From Chara braunii (taxonomy: Eukaryota; Streptophyta; Charophyceae; Charales; Characeae), in contig BFEA01000044.1 of the NCBI GenBank assembly GCA_003427395.1, positions 2,117,641-2,153,846 of the forward strand: 36,206 nt of DNA, read 5' to 3'. The position numbers and the translations under genes are program-made. Within the stretch, counting starts at the first letter, position 1; each line of letters opens with the position of its first letter. The notes beneath the pieces are model-generated. The model did not search any database. It was not told the DNA's origin and saw only the letters and a list, made by a program, of their open reading frames with translations. Positions 9,535-18,959 of the stretch are shown in pieces.

Positions 9535-10000
9535 CGGGAGAAGGAAGCCGCAGTAATAAGCGGCTAGGCGAGAAGCACAGCGGCAAGCGTACGGGCCAAG
9601 AGGGCGAGAAAAATGGACTAAGTAAGGAATGGGGAGGCAGGCGTGAGCATTCGTGAATGCGCGAGCGAACACGAGAGCAGTGGATGCTAGCGAGGGCTTT
9701 CGTAGATTTACAAGCAAGCACGGAGGAGCGGCTTGCGCTATCGTGCGAGCCAACAGGCAAGGAAAGCGAGCAGGAGAGGAGGAGAGAGAAGTGAAGGAAG
9801 GGAAGAAGAAGAACGAGAAGGGGTGGCGTGAAAAGAAGAAGAAGAAGTAAGGGGGATAAAAGGAAGGAGGAGGAGAAGAAGGGAGGGGAAGGAGGAGAAA
9901 ATTTAGCATTTACCTGCGAGGTGGGGACGAGTCGACGTACAGCCACAACGAACTCGGCGAGAAGAAAGAGAGAGGTAAGTCTCTCGGCAACCCTCATGCC
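9535..10000. repeat. Purine-rich low-complexity tract
   Basis: GAGGA/AAGAAG-rich plus strand, with the densest part at 9755-9900. The 212-residue minus-strand frame here is Leu/Phe/Ser low complexity and not a gene. A donor-like GAG/GTAAGT lies near 9975. Confidence 0.8.
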
Positions 10001-10194
10001 ACCTCCTCGGATAGAAAACAATCGAATCCCCCCCCCCACAGCGGCGAAGTTATCACTACTACACATGTGTGTGTGTGTGTATGCAAGTGTGAGTAAGGGT
10101 GTGCAAGTTCCTACTTCGTCGGGGGTGTCACTCTACTTCCGTCGGTAGGACGAGCAGCACCGAACACTCGTGTTGCTCAACAAAGGAAGCTACG

Positions 10195-10335
10195 CTACAA
10201 ACTTGCGTGTGTGCGGCGTGCGTCTCTGTTGTGTGTGTGTGTGTGTGATATCATGTTCACTATACAACACTCGACGTAAGAAAGCATGACTGTGCCACAC
10301 TGTTTCATCGGACTTTCAGCGACTCATGAGGGGTT
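10195..10335 (+). repeat. Duplicated (GT)n-flanked module, copy 1
   Basis: (GT)n at 10227-10249 is followed by the segment ATTCACTATACA-like then AAGCATGACTGTGCC and an ACTCAT end. The same order recurs at 13940-14078, with (GT)n in the same place. The two copies are clearly homologous but diverged. Other GT tracts lie at 10060-10081 and 10828-10849. Confidence 0.7.
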
Positions 10336-10339
10336 GGTG

Positions 10340-11050
10340 TGTGTGGGTGTATGCGTGTGTGCACCCGCGCACTTGTGTGTCGTATGGCAGCTGCCGCTTC
10401 CTCGAAACCGATCGATTACCAGTAACGGCGACGTCATTGGCATCATTTAGTCAGTGTGCGAGTTAAAGTGGTAAAAGGGGTATGTATGGTTGCGAAACAC
10501 CGCTGACATCTGGTGTTGGTAGGAAAGGTCCTTAGCATGTCGTTAACGGGTTGTATACAGAGTCCTATCGATTGGTTTGCATTCGGCGTTTATTGATTGA
10601 TGAGTATTTCGCGACTGGTTGCCGATAGCGATGAGATATGAAGACAACCAGGAGTGTTAGTCGCAGGCCGTATCTGAGATCGCGCAAACGAGGCAGGCAG
10701 TTTACCTCGGTGCAGTAGTGATCAGTTTAGGATGACTTTGGGCAGGGAGGAGTGTGCTCTTCCACTGACCCGCTCTGAATAGCTCTCGACATTCGTGCTA
10801 ATGGTGTATACCTACATCGATGATCATGTGTGTGTGTGTGTGTGTATGAGAAACGAGAAGAGGGAGGGAGGTAGGAATCGACCAAATGTGAGGGGTTGCA
10901 CTTACCGCCCCGATCCGTGAGAAAGAACACCCTCCTTAAACCCCGAAAACAACACTCCTCGGCTTAAATGTACCAGGGCGGCAAAAATACGTTGAATACG
11001 TACTATATAATTTATATTATTATTTTAAAGTGTCGCTGTTATCGTTGACT
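10340..11050. other. No recognisable gene
   Basis: Mixed sequence with short GT/TG tracts. No coding frame, RNA gene or duplicated block recognised. Confidence 0.4.
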
Positions 11051-11055
11051 AATTT

Positions 11056-11291
11056 CTATTATTATTATTACTATTGATATTTTTTTTTGTCGTTGTTAAA
11101 TACCAACTACTATCGTTATTGTTAGCATTTGACGATTCTAATTATTGTTGTTATTATTATTTTTATTATTATTGTTATTATGTTTATTATTATTTCTATT
11201 ATCGCTATGATTATTATTGTTATTATTATTATTATTATTATTACTACTACTATTATTATTGCTGTTATTATTATTATTATTATTATTGCTG
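11056..11291. repeat. (TTA)n/(TTG)n degenerate microsatellite
   Basis: TTA repeats with scattered TTG, CTA and TCG variants. Frames on both strands read as poly-Ile or poly-Tyr strings and are artefacts. Confidence 0.95.
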
Positions 11292-11390
11292 TTGAGAACT
11301 GTGACGCCTCTACCATTGGTGTCATAGAAATCGGGCCATCATCGACCCGACCTGTTGAAAACGCGCATGTAACTAGCGTATACCCCATGA

Positions 11391-11680
11391 CTGAGATATG
11401 CCCGTACTTCGGGAAAAGCTATTGGCATCATCGTTCGATGGGCTAGATAGGATCTACTATCTGTAGATTGGGCGTCGAGCGCCAGGTAGAATATCTACAT
11501 TGGTTCTTCATTAATAATGATGAAGAGACTCTATCAAGCATTGTCGAATGAGAACTCTCGTTTGCCTTCTTACTTGGTGAGGCTCTTGATGCAATCTGCT
11601 ATTGATTCGAGGTCACGACAATCTAGTCTTGTGAATGTTATGCTGCTAAAAAGTTCGCTATTACTTATTTTCTCTATTAT
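11391..11680 (+). repeat. ~280-bp repeat, copy a
   Basis: First of three clear, diverged copies (a-c) of a repeat containing TACTTCGGGAA, a GGATCT-type block, AGATTGGGCG, TTGGTTCTTC and a GAGGTCACGAC block. It is followed directly by (TTA)n. It starts with two short hairpins (ATCTAC/GTAGAT and GGCG/CGCC) that are only partly kept in the other copies. No coding frame runs through. Confidence 0.75.
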
Positions 11681-11686
11681 TACTTC

Positions 11687-11689
<3 letters not shown>

Positions 11690-11749
<60 letters not shown>

Positions 11750-11841
11750 TATTATTATAATTACTATTGCTATCATTATTATTATTATTATTATTATTGT
11801 TATTATTATTATTATTATCATTATTATTATTATTATTATAT
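11690..11841. repeat. (TTA)n microsatellite after copy a
   Basis: Long TTA array with ACT, TCA and GTT interruptions. It is attached to the 3' side of the 280-bp repeat, as in copies c and d. Confidence 0.97.
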
Positions 11842-12070
11842 GATCAGACTCGTTTTTTTACTTCACACACATACAAGAAGATGGTGATTCACATTGATGC
11901 ATAGCGCCCTACTCCAAGCTCGAAATTATGAAAACTGAGACCCAGTTCAGACTCAAGATTGCATCAACAGGCTATGGTGCGTCAAGACTACACAACGCAA
12001 CTATTGCTATTGTGTCCGACACCCCAGTGAACTTCACCCTCGAATCACCCTGGTTAACCCACGAAAACAC
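11842..12070 (+). repeat. Module following (TTA)n, copy 1
   Basis: Contains ACTCG, a TTACTTCACA block, a GTTCAGA block and a GAATCACCCTGG-like end. The same order follows the (TTA)n at 13170-13375, so the homology spans the microsatellite. It is followed by GA/GGA purine DNA at 12090-12165. Confidence 0.65.
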
Positions 12071-12485
12071 GCACAGACACAGAATAAGAGAAGAGAAGAG
12101 AGAAAGGAGGGGGAGAGGAAGAAAAAGGAAGAAGGAGAAGGTGGGAGAGAGGGAGAAGATAATCGTCCGGCCTCGTCCGGAGCTTATCATATGCGAGGGC
12201 AGAGACTCTGGGACATGTAATGCATCAGTCGGTGATGTAGCAGAATTGTGCCCGGCACGACGGTATCAGGCGAGTGAAGTAGCCTGTTTCTTTATAGCGA
12301 TACTATTGACTGAGATTTTATTATTATTATTATTAGCATCATTATTACTACTACTAACAATCCCGAGCAATACTAACTTGGTTTAGGATTTGATCCCTGG
12401 GGACAATGGCATGTGTGAGTGAGGGATCGAGGTAGTGAGGGATGTGAGAGATATACCGGGTACTGGAGGCGTGCGACATTGGTCG

Positions 12486-12784
12486 CCTTATGCTCGTACT
12501 TCGGGAATGTTGTTGGTGTCATCTTTCGGCTCAGTAATGTAGGCTAGAAAGGATCTGCCACATGTATTCTGAACGCCGAACGCCAGAGAGGATATCAACT
12601 CTGGTTCTTCGTAGATGATGATGGGGCTATTTCAGCACTGTCAATTATCAACTCCTGGTGTGTTCTTATTTGGTGATTCTCGTGATGCAATGCTGCTGCT
12701 GGTTCGAGGTCAAGACTATCTGGACTCATATGTATGATGCTGTTTGATTGCTGAAGTTCGATATTGCTCATCTTCTTGCATTAG
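12486..12784 (+). repeat. ~280-bp repeat, copy b
   Basis: Homologous to 11391-11680 (TACTTCGGGAA, GGATCTGCC, CTCTGGTTCTTCGTAGATGATGATGG, GGTTCGAGGTCAAGACTATC in short blocks). It lacks the (TTA)n tail and runs directly into copy c. Confidence 0.75.
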
Positions 12785-13030
12785 ATCGGATCTGCCATCT
12801 GTAGTTTGGGTGCCAAGCGCCGGATATGATACGTATATTGATCCCGTGTTGATGATGGAGAGATTATTCCAACACCGTCAATATTGAGTTTTGTGTTGTG
12901 CGCTTATTTGATGAAACTCGTGATAGCATTCTGCTTTGGATCAAGGTCGCGACTATCTAGTCACATGCGTAAGATGCTGTTGTGATTTTTGAAGTTGCAG
13001 TCGCCCGTTTTCCTTGTATGTTCTGCAGGC
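12785..13030 (+). repeat. ~280-bp repeat, copy c
   Basis: Tandem with copy b and lacking its first ~45 bases. Shares GGATCTGCCA, TTTGGGTGCC, GATGATGGAGAGA, a GTGATAGCATTCTGCT block and a TCGCGACTATCTAGTC block. Followed by (TTA)n at 13040-13165. Confidence 0.75.
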
Positions 13031-13039
13031 TAATTTTTG

Positions 13040-13043
13040 TTTG

Positions 13044-13077
<34 letters not shown>

Positions 13078-13168
13078 GTTATATTATATATATATATATA
13101 ATTATTATTATTATCATCATTACTATTATTGTTGTGATTATTATTATTATTATTATTATTATTGTTAT
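13040..13168. repeat. (TTA)n with an (AT)n core
   Basis: Two TTA arrays around a TATA dinucleotide stretch at about 13081-13101, directly after copy c. Confidence 0.97.
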
Positions 13169-13169
13169 T

Positions 13170-13375
13170 GCTTGAAAAGCAAACTCGCGTCTTTTCTTAC
13201 TTCACATGCGCACTAGGCTGGTGACAGGCGCGGATTCAAGATTTAGGAAGATATCGCAACTCGGAAACATAGTTCAGATACAAGTTCGCATCAGATGGTT
13301 GTGGCGCACGAACGCCTACAGCTCTCAGTTCGTCAACTGAGCACCACACGCTGACGACTTCGGATCACCCTGGAT
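13170..13375 (+). repeat. Module following (TTA)n, copy 2
   Basis: Homologous to 11842-12070, including the TTACTTCACATGCG block and a GGATCACCCTGG end. Confidence 0.65.
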
Positions 13376-13399
13376 ATTCTACACGTAACAGGCTGTATC

Positions 13400-13650
13400 A
13401 CATATACGCTCACACAGAGGACGGAACGACAGACAAGACAAGCAAAGATTGGGACAAACAGACCAAGACAGACAAAATCAGACAAGCGAGACAGGGGGAT
13501 GAACAACCAGACGGACAAACAACAACAATCGGACTAAACAGAAATAGTCAAACCATCAGGAGGTGAACAAGCAGACAGTCGGGCAGGCAGGGGAAACGGA
13601 CTGAGGATAGAAGACAAAGAGGGAGGAAGAGAGACTAAATCAAGGAGAGA
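13400..13650. repeat. ACAGA/GACA-rich low-complexity tract
   Basis: Degenerate CAGACAGA-type sequence turning GA-rich toward 13650. Open frames are artefacts. It occupies the place of the purine tract that follows module copy 1. Confidence 0.8.
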
Positions 13651-13939
13651 AGAGAGAGTCACCTATCGTGGTTGCAGATGCGGGTAGTGGGTTACTGACT
13701 TCTGCATTGCCAGACGGTCAGTGGCTGAATCGTGTGAGACTGACGAATGCAGAGTCTTGACGGGGGTTCTAAGTTGCGCATGTCTGTGCTCTGCATCTTT
13801 GGTCACCAGTGTGGGCTTGGTCCGATCCCGCAGTCTGTGACCGTGTGCGTGCGTGTGATCGAGCAGTTGACTCACACTATTTCCACCGATAAGATGAACG
13901 GAATCGGATGAATCTACCGCTAGAACGTGGGAATATACG

Positions 13940-14078
13940 TTGCCACACTTGGCTGATTGGAGGCGGGCGTGTGTGTGTATGTGTGTGTGTGTGTCGTTAT
14001 ATTCACCATACACTCAGAATAAGCATGACTGTGCCGCGCTGTCCCATTGGATCTTTCATCAACTCATCAGAAAATTGA
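13940..14078 (+). repeat. Duplicated (GT)n-flanked module, copy 2
   Basis: Same order as 10195-10335: (GT)n at 13970-13994, then ATATTCACCATACA, AAGCATGACTGTGCC and an AACTCATCAG end. Confidence 0.7.
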
Positions 14079-14129
14079 AGACCTATGTGCATACATACAT
14101 TATGTATACTAATGTACCTAACGGCCCAA

Positions 14130-14760
14130 TGATGCAAGGAGGGAGGGGGGGAAGAGAGAGAGAAAGAGAAGAGACAGAGAAACGCAGGCAGACAAGACGC
14201 AAGCGGATACGGACAGCGACAGATAGATAGATGAACACGGACAGGCAGATCAGCACGGGCACACGTCTACTGTAGGGAAACCAACAAGTATGACAGACAA
14301 CAGATAAAACAAACATGCAAGGAGAAAGACTTACTTGGTTGTTTGGGCTGGCGCTACTGCCAGTCGAACAACAAGTTCTCTGAAGCAGAACACATCTCCC
14401 CTCCGACATTGTGAAACCGGGCCCCGAGCGCACACAGTCTCACATGGTACCTGCTAACCGTGCTAAGTAAGATTGGGACAGGGTACCGCAGACTCAGCAT
14501 GAGTAAACCTCACCACTTGCCAGTTTACCTCTTATCTGATGTGAGCAACGTTCGAGGCGCTATTTCCAAACTTCCCATAAGCCAACGGACCTTGAATCAT
14601 TCGGGGCTGCAGCAACTACTATCTTGACTTTTCAGGGTTCTTACAACTACGACCTCTGCGTAATTCAGACGCCTACTCGGTAGGCCTACAGACTGAACTA
14701 TGGGAGCAGCGTCTGTCATCACGAAGGGGAAAACCACCTTTATATTATTATTATAATTAC
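14130..14760. other. Purine/GACA-rich tract, then unassigned sequence
   Basis: GAGA- and GACAGATAGATAG-like low complexity at 14140-14260. From 14320 to 14760 I recognise nothing coding or repeated. Confidence 0.45.
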
Positions 14761-14799
14761 TAGTTTATGCTATTATAAGTTACTACTATTATCCCTGCA

Positions 14800-15155
14800 A
14801 AACGGATACAGACAGACAGGTGCAGAAGGACAAACGCAGACCAACTAGATATAAACAAAACAGACAAACAGACAAATATACTGACAAATACACTGACAAA
14901 CAGATAAACAGACAGATACGCTGGCAGACTGATAGACAGACAAACAGACAGAGAAAGACGGACAGAACAACGAGGCAGGCAAACACACACACAGAGAGAG
15001 AGAGAGAGAAGGAGAAAAGAAGGAAGGAAGAAAAGTCAGGCGCAAACAAATGCAGGCAGGAATCAACAGACAACGAGACACGGACCAACAAATAGACAGG
15101 ACAGACATGAACAGACAGTCACACACACAGACAGAGAGGTAGAGAGAGAGAGACG
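14800..15155. repeat. ACAGA/ACAAAC-rich low-complexity tract
   Basis: Degenerate CAGACAGA and ACAAATA tetramer-like repeats with a (GA)n core at 14993-15010. The 193-residue minus frame reads as Leu/Ser/Val/Cys low complexity. Confidence 0.85.
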
Positions 15156-15257
15156 TATCTAGTCTTGGAAATCGTTTGCGGGGGTCGACGACTTCATGTG
15201 CTTCAGTTTTGATGCTGACATTAACTAGAGGCATTGTCAACTCATACGCTGGTTGTG

Positions 15258-15490
15258 GTTGCGTGATGGTAGATTGGGCGCTACGCACCGAGAAGGAGAA
15301 GGGATCTGGGCACTTAGGTTGGTGACGGCCAAGGTATGACGGACAGATGCAATGTTCTGGTTCTCCGTGATTGTAGTATCGATTCAACTCTGCTTTTGGG
15401 ACAGTGTCGGACTCCCCGGATCTCAAAGTGACTTTGCAAACCAGAAAACTGTCGATTAGCTATTGCCCATTTTCCCTGCATTATTATTAA
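15258..15490 (+). repeat. ~280-bp repeat, partial copy d
   Basis: Keeps GTAGATTGGGCG near the start and a GATTAGCTATTGCCCATTTTCC-like end (in short blocks), directly followed by TTA repeats at 15480-15530 and (GTA)n to 15551. The middle is too diverged to align by eye. Confidence 0.5.
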
Positions 15491-15554
15491 TGATGGTATT
15501 ATTATTATTGTCATTATTATTATTATTATTAGTAGTAGTAGTAGTAGTAGCTTA

Positions 15555-16110
15555 ATGGTCCCCAGTAGGCCTCGCGCCCGCCCTGAGTGAAGGTAGGCCT
15601 GAGTATCCACGAGAGGAGCCTATCTCAGCATCCTTCAATGCAAGTCTCAGGCAATGCTGCACGCCGGTTGGTTAAAATGCAGCCGGGGCCTCAACCCGGG
15701 GGTTCTTCCAATAAAGGCAATTGCATCAGGCAGTTGAGCCCGGTACTTGGGTTGTTGCACCCTGGGCACATGCAGCATGAGGTCAACATGGTAAGGAGGG
15801 GCGCGGATCACGGGAAAAACGCGACATTGTCACCATACCCACGCGCAGGCACGCGGAACAACAAGCGTGCGCCCATATGGTCTTGCGAACAGGCAAGACA
15901 TCGAACATGCGCGGTTCTAGAGGCACGCATGTGGAACAACGACCGGGTTGCTATGCCCAGGGCTGTGTGGCGAAAGTAAAAAGGTGCGTGTGGGTTAAAG
16001 CGAACGGGATACCAAGAAGGAAAGAAGGAGTAGAAAGAGTGAAGAGGAGAGAAGTGAAGAGAGGAAGAAAGAAGGAAAAGAAAGGAGCGAAAGAATGAAG
16101 GATTGTAAAG
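15555..16110. other. GC-richer sequence with a short direct repeat
   Basis: GGCACGCGGAACAAC near 15848 recurs as GGCACGCATGTGGAACAAC near 15921. A hairpin CCGGG/CCCGG lies at 15683-15699. The 130-codon plus frame from 15587 shows no domain. From 16020 to 16100 the strand is GA-rich. Confidence 0.45.
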
Positions 16111-16169
16111 TAGTATCCTTTGAATCTTCTGCTTCTTTCAATATCGCTCAGGAACATTGACAAGATACT

Positions 16170-16300
16170 ACCGCTATTACTATTATTATTATTATTATTA
16201 TCATTTTATTATTCTGTCATTATTATTGTTTTCATTGTTTACTTTACCTTTATTATTATTATTTGCTTGTTATTATTATTATTATTTATTGTTATTGAAT
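16170..16300. repeat. (TTA)n degenerate microsatellite
   Basis: TTA repeats with TTG, CTT and TCA variants, next to the left edge of the structured-repeat locus. Confidence 0.95.
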
Positions 16301-16543
16301 TACAGCTGCCATTATTGGATATCGTATGTTAAACGGAGGCCAGGAATGAGGAGCATGCGGGATATTGGAGAGGAGAGAGACGTTATCATCTATGATGGTG
16401 CCCACCTCCTCCATCCTCCTTCGTTCTTATCATTGTTTGATCCTTTCAGGTACCTATCTTTTCAACTATATTTGTTTGATGATGTGTGTCCATTTAGGTC
16501 CAGACAACTAATTACATAAGGCATACATGACCAAATACAGGGC

Positions 16544-16602
16544 GATTGCGGGAGCTCTGCCGGAGTTCAGGAGGAACTCTGGAGGTAGGGAACTATGAGG
16601 TA
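16544..16602 (+). ncRNA. Locus 1 head with covarying hairpin
   Basis: Starts GATTGCGGGAGCTCT, continues into a 9-bp hairpin (CCGGAGTTC/GAACTCTGG, 16560-16582) and ends AGGGAAC.AT.AGGTA. The same block heads locus 2 at 25033-25091. Compared with that copy, the five-base loops are AGGAG and AGGCG. Stem pairs 6-9 differ by substitutions on both sides, and pair 3 is G.T here and G-C there. The terminal GAGGTA resembles a splice donor. Strand is inferred from the G.T pairs in this locus. Confidence 0.7.
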
Positions 16603-16817
16603 CGCATCACGTATCCCCTTCTCATATACCCTTACAGGCTATGCCCTTCTATTGGACTGCCGGTATGATTGTATGATATACTGCTTGTACTTTCTTCGGG
16701 ACTAAGATAATCAGAAGGGAAAAATGATATATGATTGGAATAAGAATCTTGCATGGTGAAATGGAAGGAACCTAAAATAACTAAGAAGGAACCTAGACTG
16801 TTTGGACGCGAAGAATG

Positions 16818-16917
16818 AAGTAGGGCGATGGAGGCTCATGTGTGAGTCGTCACACTACTTATGTATGCGCTGACGTGACTGAAGGTTGACACTTAGGTAC
16901 TCATGTGTGAGTTACCT
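16818..16917 (+). ncRNA. Two TGTG-loop hairpins
   Basis: First: AAGTAG/CTACTT outer stem (16818-16823 with 16855-16860) around CTCA-TGTG-TGAG. Second (16895-16917): AGGTA/TACCT, then CTCA-TGTG-TGAG, with one bulged T on the 3' side. The second is matched by 17699-17721, where the inner stem is TTCA/TGGG. That replaces C-G and T-A by T.G pairs while AGGTA/TACCT stays. Confidence 0.7.
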
Positions 16918-16920
16918 TGC

Positions 16921-17770
16921 TATTTGCCAGATCGACTGTCGTCATGAAGAGCAAATGTGTCTGACAATGACTTATGAAATTAATTAGGAACTTTCTACCG
17001 GATCGACTGTCATTGTAACGGGAAGGGGGTTCTAGCAATAACCTAGTCACTAAATTAGGTGCTCTCTACCGTAACGACTGTTGTCATAATGGAAAGAGGG
17101 TACTAACAAATACTTATGAGTTAGTCTAGGTGCTCTCTACCGAATCGACTGTCGTCGTGATGGGACGAGGGTACAAACAAAATACTTATAAACTAATCTA
17201 AGTACTCTCTACCGGATCGACTATCGTCGTGATAGGACGAGGGTACAAACAAAATACTTATAAACTAATCTAAGTACTCTCTACCAGATCGACTGTCGTC
17301 GTGATGGGACGAAGGGTACAAACAAACACATATGAACTAATCTAAGTACTCTCTACCGAATCGACTGTCGTCGTGACGGACAGAGGTACCTGACGATAAC
17401 TTATGATCTAAATTAAGTACTCTCTACTGGATCGACTGTCGTCGTGATGGGAAAGGAGTACTAATAATAACTTAAGAACTAAATTGGGTACTCTAGACCG
17501 TAACGGCTGTCGTCGTGACGGGAAGGGGTATCTGACAGCAACTTATGAGCTAGATTAGGTGCTCTCTACCGGATGGACTGTCGTCGTGATGGGAAAAGAG
17601 TACTAACAAATACTTAAGAGATAAATTAGATACTCTCTACCGTAACGACTGTCGTCGTGACGAGCAGGGGTGTCTGACATTGACTTAGGAATCACACTAG
17701 GTATTCATGTGTGGGTTACCTTACTCCCTATCGGATCGGCTGTCGTCGTGACGGGAAGAGGGGTATGAAT
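16921..17770 (+). repeat. 12-unit tandem hairpin array, ~72-bp period
   Basis: Twelve diverged units, each with a core close to ATCGACTGTCGTCGTGA. In nearly every unit the bases before the core (GTACTCTC type) pair over about 8 bp with those after it (GAGGGTAC type). The core arms CTRTC/GAYRG also pair. In the unit at about 16990 the arm is GAAC with GTTC, against GTAC with GTAC elsewhere: a T-A pair became A-T. At 17221 the inner stem is CTATC/GATAG, elsewhere CTGTC/GACGG or GATGG, and CTGTT/AATGG at about 17079. The spacers form a second weaker stem (ACTTA/TAAGT, TAGGT or TGGGT). Non-Watson-Crick pairs are almost all T (5') with G (3'), which pair as G.U only in plus-strand RNA. No open frame. 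This is not a CRISPR array: the spacers are repeats of one another. Confidence 0.85.
17699..17721 (+). ncRNA. TGTG-loop hairpin with two T.G pairs
   Basis: AGGTA/TACCT outer stem, inner TTCA-TGTG-TGGG and a bulged T. Direct counterpart of 16895-16917, inserted between units 11 and 12 of the tandem array. Confidence 0.7.
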
Positions 17771-17786
17771 CTTAGAAAATAATGAA

Positions 17787-18565
17787 GGAAGGCTCCAGGG
17801 AGGGTCGTCCTATTCACACGCTTGAGTCTAAGGCTGACTAACAATCTGCAAAGAGTAGGAAATCACATTTCTACTCTTTCTTTCCTAGCTTATTCACCCT
17901 CTGATAGTCCGACGACCAAACCGGTAATAGGGAGGTTTCTGTAGGAGTCGTCTTATTACTTATTTAACGGTCTGACTACTCATTACCCAAGGAAGGTAAT
18001 AGAGGGGCCTCTGTCGGGGTCTGTCTATTGCCTACTTGATTCTGTACTAACTCTCTAAGAGGGTACTCCTGTAGAAAAACTCTAAACACTCGTCTTCTGT
18101 CCAAACTAACCCGGACTCAGGACGGTCGACTTCGGAAGGGCAGCAGGGTACCATTGTCAGGATTATCCTAATGCTCTAATCAAGGGGACCTTGTCACGTG
18201 ATAGTAAGGGGCTCTTGTGCGGATCGCCTATTATTCACGCAGACCGTTATTTACTTTCGGGAGAAGGCCGACATCCGGATTTTTCAGAAAGATACCTAAA
18301 GCAAGTAGTAGGGTGCTTTTGTAGGAGCCTCAACTATTTGTTGTAGGAAGGATGCTCATGTGTGAGCTATCCTGCTGCTCTGATTAGATCAAGTGGGGCT
18401 AAAAGAGAGATCAATACTCATGTGCGACTTACTCACCTGTCTGTTCGGCTAACAAATTGCTTGATATTGGCCAAGTAGCAGAGGATTCATGTCTGAATCG
18501 ATCTACTACTTGAGTGTGTCAGGACAAATTGAAGAGAAAAAAAAGAACAATGCTCCTGTTGGAGC
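17787..18565 (+). ncRNA. Series of hairpins, mostly with TGTN loops
   Basis: Hairpins in order: 17787-17810 (GGAAGGCTC with GGGTCGTCC, six-base loop); 17924-17959 (GTAATAGG with CTTATTAC outside, inner TTTC-TGTA-GGAG); 17995-18032 (nine pairs GGTAATAGA/TCTATTGCC, inner GGCCTC-TGTC-GGGGTC); 18201-18234 (ATAGTA/TATTAT, inner stem with one mismatch, TGTG in the loop); 18303-18339 (AAGTAGT/ACTATTT, inner GCTTT-TGTA-GGAGC); 18349-18373 (AGGAT/ATCCT, inner GCTCA-TGTG-TGAGC, bulged T); 18473-18511 (AAGTAG/CTACTT, inner GATTCA-TGTC-TGAATC); 18552-18565 (GCTCC-TGTT-GGAGC). Stem sequences differ but pairing and loop are kept. Non-canonical pairs are mainly T.G or G.T in the sense that pairs in plus-strand RNA. 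No coding frame. Confidence 0.75.
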
Positions 18566-18708
18566 AAGGTCTTCACGTATCCGGAAAGGGAACAAGGGAA
18601 AAAAATAGGACCGCAGGAGAAAGAAACTTAAGAATCACCTCGCAGTTCATAGTTGTCCATAGTTTTCAGATGGAAGGTCACGACGATGAATGAATTATAT
18701 CTCGTCTA

Positions 18709-18935
18709 CATAAGCGTGAAACGGTGCGCTTATTTCCAAGAGAGAAAATGCAAGGACTGAGAGTAGGGAAAATAAGAGTTTCCTTAAGACGACTTAGGAC
18801 ACAGGCATGAGACTCCTTTAGAGAAAGGAGAAAGTGACAGACGGCTTAGGGTAGGGTTGTGAGAATAGGACTAGTGATTAGGCCTGGGATGCCGGTCCCA
18901 GAACTCACTACCCATGTCTAAGGGCTTGACCCTTA
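18709..18935 (+). ncRNA. Locus 1 hairpins before the tail
   Basis: ATAAGCG/CGCTTAT around a ten-base loop (18711-18734); CTCCTTT-AGAG-AAAGGAG (18813-18830); TAGTGA/TCACTA enclosing CTGGGA/TCCCAG (18872-18910); TAAGGG/CCCTTA with a five-base loop (18919-18935). All are perfect stems, packed into about 220 bases. I did not find clear counterparts in locus 2, so selection on pairing is untested. Confidence 0.5.
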
Positions 18936-18959
18936 AATATCAATACGTGGGAAATCGAG

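Noticed and set aside
9428-10066. 212-codon minus-strand frame
   Set aside because: Leu/Phe/Ser-rich translation of a purine tract.
11074-11843. Poly-Ile and poly-Tyr frames
   Set aside because: Direct translations of (TTA)n microsatellites on either strand.
16921-17770. CRISPR-like array
   Set aside because: The spacers are repeats of each other, the units are diverged and the DNA is eukaryotic; it is a structured tandem repeat.
16921-17770. Hammerhead-type or retrozyme ribozyme array
   Set aside because: No CTGATGA...GAAA core in the units or elsewhere with correct spacing. CTGATGA at 1382 lacks the rest of the core.
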